Part shown: positions 22,830 to 34,534 of the stretch, one piece after another
Position numbering within the stretch: position 1 is the stretch's first letter
Layout of the letters: each line of letters opens with the position of its first letter
Origin: Bugula neritina
Lineage: Eukaryota > Bryozoa > Gymnolaemata > Cheilostomatida > Bugulidae
Reading direction: 5' to 3'
NCBI GenBank assembly: GCA_964035545.1
Contig: OZ037772.1
Coordinates: forward strand, 3,170,501 to 3,234,500
DNA length: 64,000 nt
Notes under the pieces: generated by a model
The model's database searches: none
What the model was told of the DNA's origin: nothing
The model's input: the letters and a program-made list of their open reading frames with translations, nothing else
Program-made: the position numbers and the translations under genes

Positions 22830-24164
22830 GGAAAACCGCATGCTAACCTTGTTCTGGTAACCACTACACAACTGTGAAGAGAAAGAGCTGTAAAGCTACA
22901 CAACTTTGAGAGATTTCTCATACAGACAGCTGTTCTATAGGAAGTGTTACATAAGAGTTGTGACTATTGACTATTATATACAGGGCTGTAAGGATGTGGA
23001 CACAATTTTAAGATTCCTTATTTTAGGAATCCAATACTTTAGATTTGTTATGATAGCATTAACTTAGCAGAAGCATTGGTGGAATTTGATATAATGCTTA
23101 ATTACTACTCAAAGCAGAATAGCTTAGTATTTTTTGTAAAAAGAACATAATATTATATTTGTATTTTCTTATAAATAAATGTTTATTATACACACCAATC
23201 ATGAAAGTCAATTCATTATACGGTATACAAAATTATATCTGTAAATAAACATGTGCATGCTTCAGCTGAAGAATTACAAATAAAATGAAAAGGAAACAAA
23301 ACATATTCAACTAAATGGGTTATCAGATGACATTGCTGTATAAAATGACGAATCAGGAAAAAGAAAGCCTGTCGAAACAAAGCAACACTGAACTACAATG
23401 TGGCTAACAAATACTAGGTCAACAGAAATAATATCAAAACCAATGAATAAAATACCAAGAGGTGTAAAATGTCAATATAAGTACACATAGAAGAAATAGG
23501 TGATATACAGAATAAAAAGCAACAGTAATATTGTTAAAGCTTTTCAATTTCACACAAATATAAAATCTTTACAAGGCATTATTGTATATATAACTATTTG
23601 TATTAGAAGAGAGAAACAATATAATTTAGTATGCTCACATGGAACTATAGAAGGAAATGTCAGCTAAAAGAGGAAGGAAATGGAGGTCAAGGCCAGCAAA
23701 ACAATGTCAAGGTCAACTGGAAAAAAAGTAGTTTTAGGTCACGACTTGTCATTCTCAAACATGGCGGCTAGTTTGAGCACACTTTTGGACTAAAAGAGGA
23801 AGGAGGCGAGGAGACCATAGAGCTCTCTGGGGAGGGAGGTAAAACACACTTTAGCTACAAAGCAAGAGTTGAAAAGAGAACTAATTGGAAAAAGTTGAAA
23901 TTTTACTCAATTTGATCAAAAATGAACAGATATTAATAAAAAAATTCTACAGATTCTAACGCTGATAAGCCAGAAAAACTATAGCATATTATAATTATAT
24001 TATCACCTCCATTATATAATGATTATATTACATAATATATTATACTGTTTATATGCCATATTACCATTATATTATATTAAATCATGCTATATTATAAATA
24101 TGGTATATTATTATAGTATACTATCAATGTACATGACTTGCACCAAGTAGATGCCAATTGTTAC
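22830..24164. other. AT-rich non-coding stretch
   Basis: No supported gene. It contains several AATAAA motifs (for example near 23176) that could serve the plus-strand gene, and repeated AT-rich runs around 24000-24110. Confidence 0.45.
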
Positions 24165-25060
24165 CTTTTCTGTGTTGGCAACTTGGGGCAGAACTCTTTT
24201 GGGTCGAATGTCTGAAATAGATGGGGAAGAGATGATTCACCGCCCCTAGCAGAGGCGTGATGTCAGGAGAAAAATCCGAGGCTAAGTTACGACAACTTCT
24301 TCTCATGGTGTTGGCGGCTTTGAGAAAGATAGCTCTGCCGTACTCCTTGCCTGAAGACAGGAAACGGTCATTGTACTTCCATAAAGGAAACGTACATGAA
24401 CTGTATCAGAAGCTCAAACTAACGTCTGTTAATAGTAATGGAAGATATAACAATCCTAATGAGAATTAAAGGCTCTAATAATAGTAATCATTAGATATCT
24501 GAATTTGAATTGTGGGAGGCTAACGCACTCACCCTGAGTAAACATCAGTTTGAACAGAGCACTGAGGTTATCTCCAATACTGTTGAGACTAGCTATAGCC
24601 TGGGAGCACATATCATATTGCAGGCATGGGACTATGTCGGTAGGTTTCATACCTTGCAACTGTAAAAAGACGACAGAGCGAATAAAAATGAATAACTAAA
24701 CAGAGAATACATTCAATAACAGGTGGTTGTCAGGTGGGTGATATTCCTTACTGCTTCCCTCTGATCGCGTGATGTAACAGTCAAATATGACATCACATGT
24801 CAACTCACTATGCACTGCGGGTGGCTGTGACAAGCAGTGCTCCATACTCAGACCACCCACAGTCCAAGCACCTGGAGCACTGCCCACATATGGACAAGTG
24901 ACAAGACAAAGTGCTGGGGATAACTAGCAATACAAAGATAATTAACAGTCAGAGTATGAAGCTGGTACTCACCAGTTTGAAGGTGTTCCCAATATGAACT
25001 TTCTAACTGGTTAGAAAGTTCATATTGATGCACTGCCTTGTCTATGTTACTCAGCAGTGC
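24165..25060 (-). CDS. Unrecognised minus-strand gene, four exons seen
   Basis: Exons with GT-AG borders on the minus strand are 24973-25060, 24533-24659, 24241-24350 and 24165-24211. The last three join in phase and read LQGMKPTDIVPCLQYDMCSQ..., GKEYGRAIFLKAANTMRRSC... and TFDPKEFCPKLPTQK. The helical, Leu-rich pattern (DIVPCLQYDMCSQAIASLN) faintly resembles HEAT-type importin-beta proteins such as transportin 3, but this is weak. Exon 24973-25060 (ALLSNIDKAVHQYELSNQLE...) does not join 24659 in phase, so at least one exon between them is missing or it belongs to another gene. The exon contains a perfect 18-bp inverted repeat. Confidence 0.45.
24990..25027. repeat. Perfect 18-bp inverted repeat with 2-nt spacer
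   Basis: CAATATGAACTTTCTAAC, spacer TG, GTTAGAAAGTTCATATTG. It lies inside a putative coding exon. Confidence 0.9.
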
Positions 25061-26080
25061 CTGCGAACAAATATGGAGATATTACTCAGGAAATGAGCAG
25101 AATTCTTTTTATTTCAGATATTTTTACATATATTCTTACATTAACAAAGGCATAAATTTTGAACATCTACATAAAATATTGGAGATATCTTAAATTTTTC
25201 TGCAAAATTTGTAAGTTGAACACTAAAAAAAAAGTTTCGGCCCAACATAAAATGTCAACCATTGGAGAATCTTCTGGCTCTATAAGTTTGTATCATGAGG
25301 ATATATTTAATGTGATGTTACGTGATTATATGGAGTTGTCACCACAATACAAAATAGTGATAGTTTTGAGCAACAAATCTTTTATTATTATATGAACTTA
25401 TTGAGAAACAGCATCTTGGGAACATAGGCTTTACATTACTACATTACAATACATACACATGTATAACAGAAGTTGAACAAAATATCTTTATATTCCTATC
25501 CTAAAAATTTCAATATTTTTGAAGTCAGTTGGGTTCTACCTTTTATATGTACACTGTTCAATGGAATGCTTTTTTTAAACAAAGAAAGTGTTATTTACAT
25601 TCATTAATTTTAGTTGCTAAGAGAGCTAAAGTTGCAAATAGTTTCTTTCCTTTCAGATAAAACGTGTTACATATGCACATGAATATGTTCAACTGATGAT
25701 AGCAATTAAAATACAAATACCTTGCAACATAAAATAACAAAACACCTGGAAAATACTGCTTACAATCGAATTTGCAGCTCTAACTGTAATATTGAGTCTA
25801 CCCTTACAGGTTATTCTAATACTTAAACACCACCAGGTTCATATACACAACTAATATACATAGCACTTAGATGTGTTTTATTACTTTGAATTACAACAAC
25901 AGTTGTGCTCAGACTAGACTGCAGATGTGTAAGATCAGTGGGCAGACAGAGCACCACACTATACATGCCTACTGTCACTGCCTTGACAAAACCTGACGTT
26001 ACCCTGTATGCTAATCATATTGATAAAAGTTATTTTTAGTTAAATTAATTTTCCGGCTTATAGTATGAATCTGCACTTAC
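25061..26080. other. AT-rich non-coding stretch
   Basis: No gene supported. The plus-strand ORF at 25159-25395 is low in family features. This is probably intron or intergenic sequence between two minus-strand genes. Confidence 0.4.
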
Positions 26081-28356
26081 GCCACATATTGGTTACTAGA
26101 GGGCGCTCCAGGTAGGCCAGTCTCATGCGCAGCAACAGAACCATATTGATAACTTGACTGTGTGATAAGACTTTTATTACTGCAGCACGGTTAGGAAATT
26201 ATGTCTGTTAAAGTAAATTCCGAAAATTTACAAAGAAACACAGTGATTGACTAGTTAGATATACATTAAATAAACATAATAAAATACAGATAATAAATTA
26301 TATACATGTTATTAAATTAAATTTTGTGACTAAAACAAAATCTTTGTAGCTATCCATGCTGATCTTTTGACAGCGGTATAAAAACAAGCACCTGTCACAC
26401 ATCCGGATTGGGCATTGTCTCCCCCGCCATGACTGACTCGCTTCTTAGACTGATCTGAAAATGCATCAATTGAGTAAAAAATAGGTTTGCATATTGCATA
26501 ATAATATAAATATTGACAAAAAGACATAAATTGAAAGTTAAAAGTTAAACTAATAATTGATAAGAAAGACTGAGTTCTTACAGCACCTACTTGAAAGGCA
26601 TACTATTATATATAACTATATTTTTGTTGTACAGATCAACATCTGCAGTTTTTCAGAGAAACTAAACTGAATTATGTTGTAAGGCTATTCATGCTATAGT
26701 TAACTACTACTATCAATCAATAAAAACAGAAATTGAAAATATCTCTAGTTACTGTGACATTGCAAAAATGTTGTAAGAAAAATTATTCCAACTGGTAGAA
26801 ATTGAAAAATTATATTTATAAAAATATTGCAACCTGTAGAAAATTTCAAAAATGTTTTTAAACAAATCTAGATTTACAACTTTAAAGGGAGAGATCTCAA
26901 ATAATAATAACAGATTGTAATAATCTGATTCAAGTACATACCATTTCGGTTTAAGAAGAATCCTTCAAATGTGACATAGTTATTGACTTGAGGGATCGTA
27001 ACTCTCAACTTGTAAAGTTTTGTAAGGAACGCCAAGAATTTGTCTGACAGTCTGTCTACAGCCAGATGTGATGGTGTGACTCTCTCGTTCTGTAACGTCA
27101 CAAATAATTAATAAATCGACAGTGAAACAATAAACAGTGTCTGTGATAGAGGTAGATCTACAAAAAGGACCATGCATAGTGTAATAGTGTGAGTGTTTTA
27201 GAACCAAACACCATTGGTGATGTTTGAAGAGCCCCAGTCATAATTTTGTCCATAATGGAGATAGACCTATAAAAGGGACAGCTGTGGTGTACTGAGTAGA
27301 GTGCTGGCCTAGTAAACATAAGGTCAGTGGTTGGAGTTCAAACACAGACAGTGATGTGAGAAAGAGCATCCAGTAACAATTGCTCCTGCTTCACAAGGTC
27401 AATATAAATAAAAAATAACAAACAAAAAGATGGAGCAGCTGTGGGCTAGTGGTTAGAGAGCTGGTTTAGTAAACACAAAGTCACAGGTTCGAACCCCAGT
27501 AAAGGCTATTGGTGATGTTAGGAAGAGCATCCAGTCATAATTGCCCTAGTGTCCCACCTGAACATGTCCTTAGTCTGGTTTAGAAAGACTCTTTCCATCA
27601 GGGGTTTCTCACAGGGATAGTGACTATACACTCACAAAAGTTTTACAATTATTAAAGCAGCAGAATTAGCAGAACATCAGTGAATGTAAAATCAGGTGAA
27701 TTTTTTAAAATTTGTAACATTAAACTAGGACACAGACCTCTAACATAAACTCAAAGAGCCTCTTGCCAAAACCCTGCCGTTGCTTCCTCTCATGGACATG
27801 GAAGTCAAGGATACACAGTGGCTCCATCTCTCTCTGATTACCTTGATGGTCGTAGAGAAACAACTTCTTGATAAAACCAACAGCTGTGCCTTTTTATTAC
27901 TGCAACAGTATGAAATTATCAGCAACTTGCAGACAGAGAAAGCTTAATCAAAAACGAAATTCAGTTTTCCAAATAAATGTAAGCTTTCAAAGAGAAAAAT
28001 AAAAATTGGCAGCCAATTACAGAGCAAAACGTCAACTTACAATTTTTATACTTTCAGCTTAACGTGAACATCAAATATGCAAAATAGAAAACTCTATAGT
28101 CTGAGAATTTATAACTTTAGCCCAGTAAAATAGTGTGTATTTCGAGTGCTGCCTAACTGCCCTGCATCCAGTAAAAGTATTAGAATAGATGATGACTCAC
28201 CTATTTGACTGACATTCAGTATAGATATAAACTCTTTGGTGAGTATAGGAAAGTTTGCTGCTGGTAGTTGTCACAGTTGAGAGGCCCTGGGCTCTCTCGG
28301 GTGCCTCACCCAGTCTGTCAATGACGTGGCACAGGTGCTTCAGAGTGCTTGGGACA
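26081..28356 (-). CDS. ATAT1: Alpha-tubulin N-acetyltransferase (ATAT1/MEC-17-like), partial
   Basis: Acetylates Lys40 of alpha-tubulin on microtubules. Minus-strand exons are 28201-28356 (HLCHVIDRLGEAPERAQGLS...), 27738 to about 27900 (VGFIKKLFLYDHQGN, EPLCILDFHVHE, RQGFGKRLFEFMLE), 26942-27089 (RVTPSHLAVDRLSDKFLAFL, VPQVNNYVTFEGFF with Ile for Val) and 26392-26454 (a basic, low-complexity tail). A further candidate is 26081-26157. The CILDF and QxGxGxxLF acetyl-CoA-binding blocks and the final NNYVTFEGFF are hallmarks of the family. Exons 27738, 26942 and 26392 join in phase. The join 28201 to 27900 does not, so a small exon is probably missing. The initiating exon was not found upstream. 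SINE copies occupy the intron at 27205-27632. Confidence 0.85.
27205..27410 (+). mobile_element. tRNA-derived SINE copy 2 with an older fragment
   Basis: From 27275, GGGACAGCTGTGGTGTACTG starts a tRNA-like head and the body GAGAAAGAGCATCCAGTAAC follows; it is truncated before the tail. A more degraded body (ATTGGTGATGTTTGAAGAGC) lies just upstream at about 27210-27250. Confidence 0.6.
27432..27632 (+). mobile_element. tRNA-derived SINE copy 3, best preserved
   Basis: The head GGAGCAGCTGTGGGCTAGTG holds an A-box-like segment, and GGTTCGAACCCC at 27486-27497 is a perfect B box, so internal RNA polymerase III promotion is likely. The body and tail match copy 1 up to GTGACTATACAC. It lies in an ATAT1 intron. 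Confidence 0.78.
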
Positions 28357-29171
28357 CTAAAAGGAAATGTCATGACATCATTTCCTTTCATATTATAACA
28401 GTAAGTAGATATATGATCAATACCAAAACTATGCCAACCCAATTTCCAAACTACCGTTCAGATTTGGCATGTAAGCCAATAAATTAATATGAATAGACTC
28501 ATTTCAAACCATCACAAAAGTTTGCTATTTTATGATGCTGTAAGTAAACTGTGGTATGAAAATTAATGTAAAACACGCTTTTTAGTGACTGTAGTACACG
28601 TAGAACTAGTAATAGTCTAACTTGAATCTCAAAATTTTATAATGCAAAAAACTCTAAAATTTTATGCTGATTCATTAACTTATATTTTAATGTAGAATAC
28701 CTCTATCCTCTTTTCTAACTTTAGATCACTCACTATCTATGTTTGTATACATAACATTTGTTAAAAAACTCTCAATTTATCAGATTATTTAAAACTACAT
28801 TTTTTCTTTATTTCACTTAAATTTCAACATAAAAATTCAATTGAGTATGAAATAACGTTAAAATTAACTTCAAGAATCTTGTTATGTTTTTAAAAATATA
28901 AAACCCTAATTCAAACTTTGATAATTTAAAAAAAAATTAGTTTAAAATCATTTGTATATAATTGCAGCAACAATTACTATTAGCTAATTGAAAAAGGTTT
29001 TGATTTAGCTGACCTATGGCTAATAATAAATTGTTCAAATTTTTGTACATGTGTCACCAACTTTAAATTACTTAGTTTACAAATACTTTTGCTGGTCTTA
29101 AGAGTCTATCGATGATAAAAAATAGTCTTTCCTTCCACAAGTGAGCTAACATCGAAATCAAAATTTATTTG
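28357..29171. other. AT-rich upstream region of ATAT1
   Basis: No coding exon recognised. The region ends at the target-site duplicate ATTTG (29167-29171) of element E. Confidence 0.4.
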
Positions 29172-29290
29172 TGTTATATTTTGGCTCCGCCCATTTATTC
29201 AATATTGTATATCCGGTTTTTGTTAGTTGTAACGCTGCGCATACCAGCGTGGTTTTATTCAATTGGAAATATACCTCAGCAAATATAACA
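29172..29290 (+). repeat. 5' LTR of element E
   Basis: TGTTATATTTTGGCTCCGCC to AAATATAACA. It has TGTTATA/TATAACA ends and differs from the 3' copy by C/T in CAGCAAATA. Confidence 0.93.
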
Positions 29291-29293
29291 AGC

Positions 29294-29309
29294 TGGCGAC
29301 GATTGATGG
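29294..29309 (+). promoter_or_regulatory. Probable primer-binding site of element E
   Basis: TGGCGACGATTGATGG starts three bases after the LTR. Its first nine bases are complementary to CGTCGCCA-type ends as in tRNA-Ser (GCU). The rest is imperfect, so the tRNA assignment is tentative. Confidence 0.5.
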
Positions 29310-29351
29310 TCTTTATTTTTATTATTTTGAACTCAATATTTTTCTCTAACT

Positions 29352-32300
29352 ATGCCCGTGGGCAACATAAGTGAATTCAAGCACGACACAGAAGATTGGT
29401 CTACTTATAAGACCAGATTTACGTCATGGCTAATAGTGAATGATATTAATGAAAATGAAAAGCGAAAAGCAGCTTTTATTGCTATGCTTGGGAGTGAAGC
29501 TTTGAGCCTATTAGTGAGCTTATCAGCCCCTACATCAATCAACGAAATGGATTATACTGGCTTGCTGGAGCTGTTTGACAATCATTTTGGAGCTAAGAAT
29601 GAGGTAGCAGAGGCGTATGTATTTGATACCAGAACGCAATCACCTACTGAGTCAGTGTCTGACTTTATTCTGGCTCTCAAAGCACTGTCTACACACTGCA
29701 ATTTCGGACCCACTGAACAGTTAAAACAAAAGCTACGGAACAGGCTTGTGGCTGGTGTCAGGTCTGACACAATCAGACAAGCATTGATAAGAGAAGGCAC
29801 AACTCTGACATGGGATAATGCTGTGACTTTAGCGAAGCAAATGGACGATTACCAGTCAAGTGCTATGGCTAAACAAGCACTGCCATCAGAACCTGTGAAT
29901 GCAGTCTATTCGGAAAAACAACCCACCAACAGAGGTCCTCATGCTTCAAGGTCCCAGGCCTCCACCAGTCACACAGCCCCACGCCTGGGACCGCCATTAC
30001 CCGCAGCTAAGTATTCTAACAGTAATTATAACACAAAACGTTGGAGATGTGGTAGAGGTCATCATCCAGCTAGATGCAGGTTTAAAGATGCTAATTGCCA
30101 CTCTTGTGGGAAAAGAGGACACATTAAACCCATGTGTAATGGGGAAAGAGTTCAAACAAATATTGCTCAACAATATCATCCTGTACATTCATATGAAAGT
30201 GATTTATCATCAGACATGGTTAATATTGGAATAGCTAGCACTCTTTTGTCAGAAAAATCTAATTTATCTAATCCATATTCTGTTACTTTGCAAATTAATG
30301 ATGCTAATGTCAATATGGAAATCGACACTGGTGCTTCAGTCTCATTAATTCCCTATTCTCTGTATCAGAAACATTTTAGCAATGTAAAACTTTCACCTTC
30401 TAATGTAAAATTTTGTAGCTTCACTGGAGATGTGGTGAATTGCGAAGGTAAAATGGAAGTGAATGTCAAACATTTTGGCCAGACTAAACGGATGTGGCTT
30501 CATGTGCTTGGTGCATCAAAGTTTGCCCTGTTGGGGAGAGACTGGCTGGGAGAGTTGCAAATTAATTGGCAAGCCATAAAGAGTGTGGTAAGTTCATCGG
30601 TAAATGGCATTGAACGATTGCTGGCTGCGTACCCTGATATTTTTAAAGGTCAAGGCTTGCTAAAAGGTTCACCAGTTAAGCTTGAGTTGGTTGATGGCGC
30701 TACCCCCAAATGCTCTAAACCTTACAGAGTGCCTATTGCACTTCAGTCTGTAGTAGATAAGGAGCTTGATAGGCTAATTAATGAAGGAATTTTGACACCT
30801 GTTGAACACAGTAGCTGGTCCACTAGCTTACTCTTTATCCCCAAACCTGACGGCTCGGTCAGACCTTGCGGTGATTTTAAGTCGACAGTCAACCCTCTTC
30901 TTAAGGAAGTAGCACCACCTCAAATAAACATGGAAAATATTCTGTGTGATTTAGCAGGAAACAAATATTTCTCAAACTTAGATTTTGCCCAAGCATATAA
31001 TCAGATGGTCATACATGAGTCATCCAAAGAGTTGCTAACACTGGTCACCCATAGAGGCTTGTATCAGTATAACAGACTGCCGTATGGTATCAAGACTGCT
31101 CCGTCCTTGTGGCAAAATGCCATAGAACATGTGCTTAATGGTATAGAGGGTGTTCATATATATTATGATGACATATTGGTTGCAGGGCGAACTGTAGAGG
31201 AACATAACCATAGGCTAGAGTTGGTTTTCAAACGTATAAAGGAACATGGTTTGAAATTAAAGCACTCAAAATGTTCTTTTCTGAAGCCAGAAGTGAAATA
31301 TCTTGGTCACATAATTAATGGTGAGGGCATTAGGCCAATTCCTGCCAAGTTAGATAGCATCCTTGAAACTGAGGCACCTAAGGATAAATCGAAAGTGCGA
31401 TCTTATGTGGGTCTATTGAATTTTTACAGGCGTTACTTGCCCAACCTTGCTGCGACTGTTGCCCCTTTGAATGCTTTGCTTAAGGCCAATGCTAAATTTG
31501 TTTGGGATAAGACGGCCCAGAATGCTTTTGAAAAATCTAAAAACTTATTGAGAGAAAGTAAGCTGCTAGTTCACTTTAACCCAAACTTGCCTGTGAAACT
31601 AACGTGTGATGCCTCAAGAGTAGGCATAGCAGCAGTTCTTTCACACGTTATTGATGATGTAGAACGCCCCATACAATTTGCATCTCGAAAATTAACATCT
31701 GCGCAGATTTTGTATCCACAAATAGAGCGAGAAGGTTTGGCTGTTGTTTTTGGGTAAGAAAAATTCAGGCATTTCTTATATGGGCGGAAGTTTACTCTAG
31801 TGACGGACAATCAGGCTCTAAGTAGAATATTTGCCCCAGAGAAGGGGCTTCCGGTTATGACAGCAGAGCGTATTCAAAGGTGGGCTTTAAAGCTTTCAGG
31901 ATATGATTACACCATTGAGTGGCGCAGAAGCAAAGATAATAGGGCAGATTTTCTTTCCCGGTATCCTGATTCAGTAGCTGCTAGTGAATTGAATGAAAAA
32001 CCCCATGCATTTATTTTTAAAGTTGACAATCTTGGACTTCCTATCACTTCCTTACAGGTGGCTAAGCTCACTGCTAAAGACCCAACACTATGTAGGGTAT
32101 TCAGGCTAGTGAGAGAGGGCTGGCCTCAAAAATTGTGTGAGGCCGACTGGGATCTGAACCCTTTCTTTGCTAGAAGAAATGAGCTATCTATCATGTCAGG
32201 AGTAGTTATGTGGGGAAATCGAGTAGTTATCCCACGTTCTCTTCAAAACCCTCTGTTAAAGGAATTGCATGATGAGCATTTAGGTATATGTAAAATGAAA

Positions 32301-33404
32301 TCTGTAGCAAGGTCATTTATGTGGTGGCCAGGCTTGGACAAAGATATTGAAGCAACTAGCAGGTCTTGCGATTCATGCATGTCTATGAGTAATGACCCTA
32401 AAGCAGTTAATACACACCCATGGCTACCCACAACTCGACCATATCAGCGCATTCACATTGACTATGCTGGTCCTGTAGAAGGTCATATGTTACTAGTAGT
32501 GGTGGATTCGTATTCTAAGTGGCCTGAAGTGTGTGTTACAAAATCTACCACCTCCCAAAATACTTTAAACATGCTTAGGCCAATCTTTGCTAGATGGGGT
32601 GTGCCTATGGAGCTGGTCAGTGACAATGGACCACAATTTTGTAGCGAAAAGTTTGAAGCCTTTTTGGCACATTTGAGCATCAAACATAAGAAAAGTGCAC
32701 CCTATCATCCAGCCACTAATGGTTTAGCAGAGCGGTTTGTACAAACAGTCAAAAGTGCTCTAAGGGCCTCTCAAGGTTTAGATTTACAGTATCGGTTAGA
32801 CAGGTTTTTGTTGGCTTATCGTAATGCTCCTCACTCAACTACTGGTGAGAGCCCTGCAACTTTAATGCTTGGTCGAACATTGAGAACAAGGCTTGATTGC
32901 TTAAAGCCTGACATAACATCAAAACTACATGATGCAGGTCCTATAGCTATACACCGTGAATTTGACATAGGCTCAGATGTTTGGGTGAGGTGTTACTTTG
33001 GAGCTGTTAAATGGAAAAAGGGGGTAATAATTGACCAGGTTGGCCCGTTGTGTTATTTCGTACAGGTAGGAGAAAAGAAATGGAAACGCCATGTAGACCA
33101 ACTCAAGCACCGAGAAGCGAAAATAGCTAATGACCAAAATGAAACCACTCCTTTAGATATCAGTGTTCAGCCATTTACCGGTGTGCCATGTGATTTAATT
33201 TCTAGGAACACACCTTCTTCATTAAGCCACTTGCCACCAGTCTCTGCACCTCAAACAGGTCCAACCTCTGAGCACATGGAGCCTCGTCCTGATAGTCTTC
33301 AAACTCCTGCAACTGTGAGTACACCTTCAGCACCTGTCACCACACCTTCAGAGCCAAGGCGTTCAAGTAGGATACGTAAGCCAAGAGTGCTGTTAGACTT
33401 ATAA
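29352..33404 (+). pseudogene. gag-pol: Gag-Pol of element E, one nonsense codon
   Basis: A single reading frame. Gag occupies about 230 codons and ends with two CCHC modules near residues 227-262. The second (CHSCGKRGHIKPMC) is intact, while the first reads RWRCGRGHHPARC and has Arg where the first Cys is expected. Protease has MEIDTGASVSLIPYS. RT has VRPCGDF, LPYGIKTAPSLWQ and the catalytic YYDDILVAG. RNase H has LTCDASRVGIAAVLSH. TAA at 31755-31757 interrupts after EGLAVVFG, and the frame then continues (EKFRHFLYGRKFTLVTDNQ) into integrase from 31800: HDEHLGICKMK...CDSCMSM zinc motif, IDYAGPVEG, SDNGPQF and NGLAERF as the DDE core, ending at 33404. Only this stop separates the copy from an open polyprotein. 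Confidence 0.9.
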
Positions 33405-33513
33405 TACTTTCAATTTTATTATTTTACAGTTACATTGTTCTTTCATTTCTTTCTGTCTTACTTTGAATTTATTACTTGTTTTGTTTCTTGAATGTTTTGT
33501 AAGTCAAGCTTTG

Positions 33514-33526
33514 TAAAGGGAGAATC
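33514..33526 (+). promoter_or_regulatory. Polypurine tract of element E
   Basis: The purine-rich AAAGGGAGAA lies two bases upstream of the 3' LTR and is the expected plus-strand primer. Confidence 0.7.
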
Positions 33527-33645
33527 TGTTATATTTTGGCTCCGCCCATTTATTCAATATTGTATATCCGGTTTTTGTTAGTTGTAACGCTGCGCATACC
33601 AGCGTGGTTTTATTCAATTGGAAATATACCTCAGTAAATATAACA
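33527..33645 (+). repeat. 3' LTR of element E
   Basis: 119 bp, identical to the 5' copy apart from one transition. It is followed by ATTTG. Confidence 0.93.
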
Positions 33646-33650
33646 ATTTG

Positions 33651-34205
33651 ATCTTGTCTTCAGCTTCTGCCCAGATATGGCAATTTCAACTTGCTAAACC
33701 AAAATTGAAAAGTTCATTTCTATCATTATTGCATATGAAATGAGCATTTCGCAGTTGAACTCATCAGAAATGACATAATTAATATGAAAAAGAATGAAAT
33801 ACAGTTTAAATTAGATCAAATTTGTTTGCAGTTTTACTGCATTGTCATGGCCGATGAGCATAATATCAGCATGTATACAGCTAATAGCATGATTGTTTTA
33901 CTACTACTATTATAAGTTTTTACTTTCATCATAATTGACTATTACACTTACTATAGCAATAGGCATGGTCAATGATCATAAATTGAGTGTTAGCATGGCT
34001 ATCAGTAGTAAGTACAGCATAATAGATTATTATTATAAATGTATTTATACAAATAGTAACAGTAATACTAAAAGTAATATTTTTAGCTATAATTGGTATC
34101 CACAAGTTTGCACTACAATTTTAAATTACATACAACTTCAACTTAAAAGTAAGAGTGAAACGCTTAATAGTTATTACTCTAACTATGACTATTAGGATTA
34201 GTATA
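33651..34205. other. AT-rich non-coding stretch between two insertions
   Basis: No gene seen. The ORF at 33935-34195 is Ser/Asn/Tyr low-complexity. It ends at ATAT (34206-34209), the duplication of the next element. Confidence 0.45.
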
Positions 34206-34209
34206 ATAT

Positions 34210-34515
34210 TGTGGTGGCTCGTGGAGCTACCAGCAACACAATACGCAAGGTTGCGTATTGACCCGGAACAATGTATTAGCCAATTAGCTAGGTTGTTTTA
34301 TGAGTAATAGTAGCAGCTTCGCGCTACTAGCTCAGTTGAGGATAGTGCTGTAAATTAAATAGACGTGCGTATCATTACTGTTGTACATTAGATTTTATTA
34401 TGTATTCTTGTATTAAAATATAACGATATCTACTCGACTTAACTCGGTGAAGTTTCTCTAGTGATAAATAGACTCTCTTGGTGGCACATCAACCCTAAAT
34501 CTGAAAATCAATACA
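34210..34515 (+). repeat. 5' LTR of copy B
   Basis: TGTGGTGG to AATCAATACA. It is closely related to the LTR of copy 1 but distinct (TACGCAAGGTTGCG, GGTTGTTTTATGAG). Confidence 0.92.
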
Positions 34516-34516
34516 G

Positions 34517-34534
34517 TGGTGGCAGCAGTGGGAT
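34517..34534 (+). promoter_or_regulatory. First primer-binding site of copy B (variant)
   Basis: TGGTGGCAGCAGTGGGAT has one mismatch to the tRNA-Leu complement. The same variant occurs in copy D (60939). Confidence 0.7.

Larger units (their letters stand above)
29172..33645 (+). mobile_element. Compact Ty3/gypsy element E with 119-bp LTRs
   Basis: A complete 4474-bp insertion with two 119-bp LTRs differing at one base and a perfect 5-bp duplication ATTTG (29167-29171, 33646-33650). Gag and pol are in one frame. The interior is AT-rich like the host, unlike lineages A and C. The element is interrupted by a single nonsense codon. The gag knuckles and the short LTRs resemble the Mag-type branch, which is an inference from remembered patterns. 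Confidence 0.93.

Noticed and set aside
24165-25060. Firm assignment to transportin 3 / importin 13
   Set aside because: Only a weak Leu-rich helical resemblance; the TFDPKEFCPKLPTQK segment does not fit those families as I recall them.
27432-27520. A functional tRNA gene suggested by A and B boxes
   Set aside because: The head cannot fold into a full cloverleaf with paired acceptor arms and continues into a shared SINE body.
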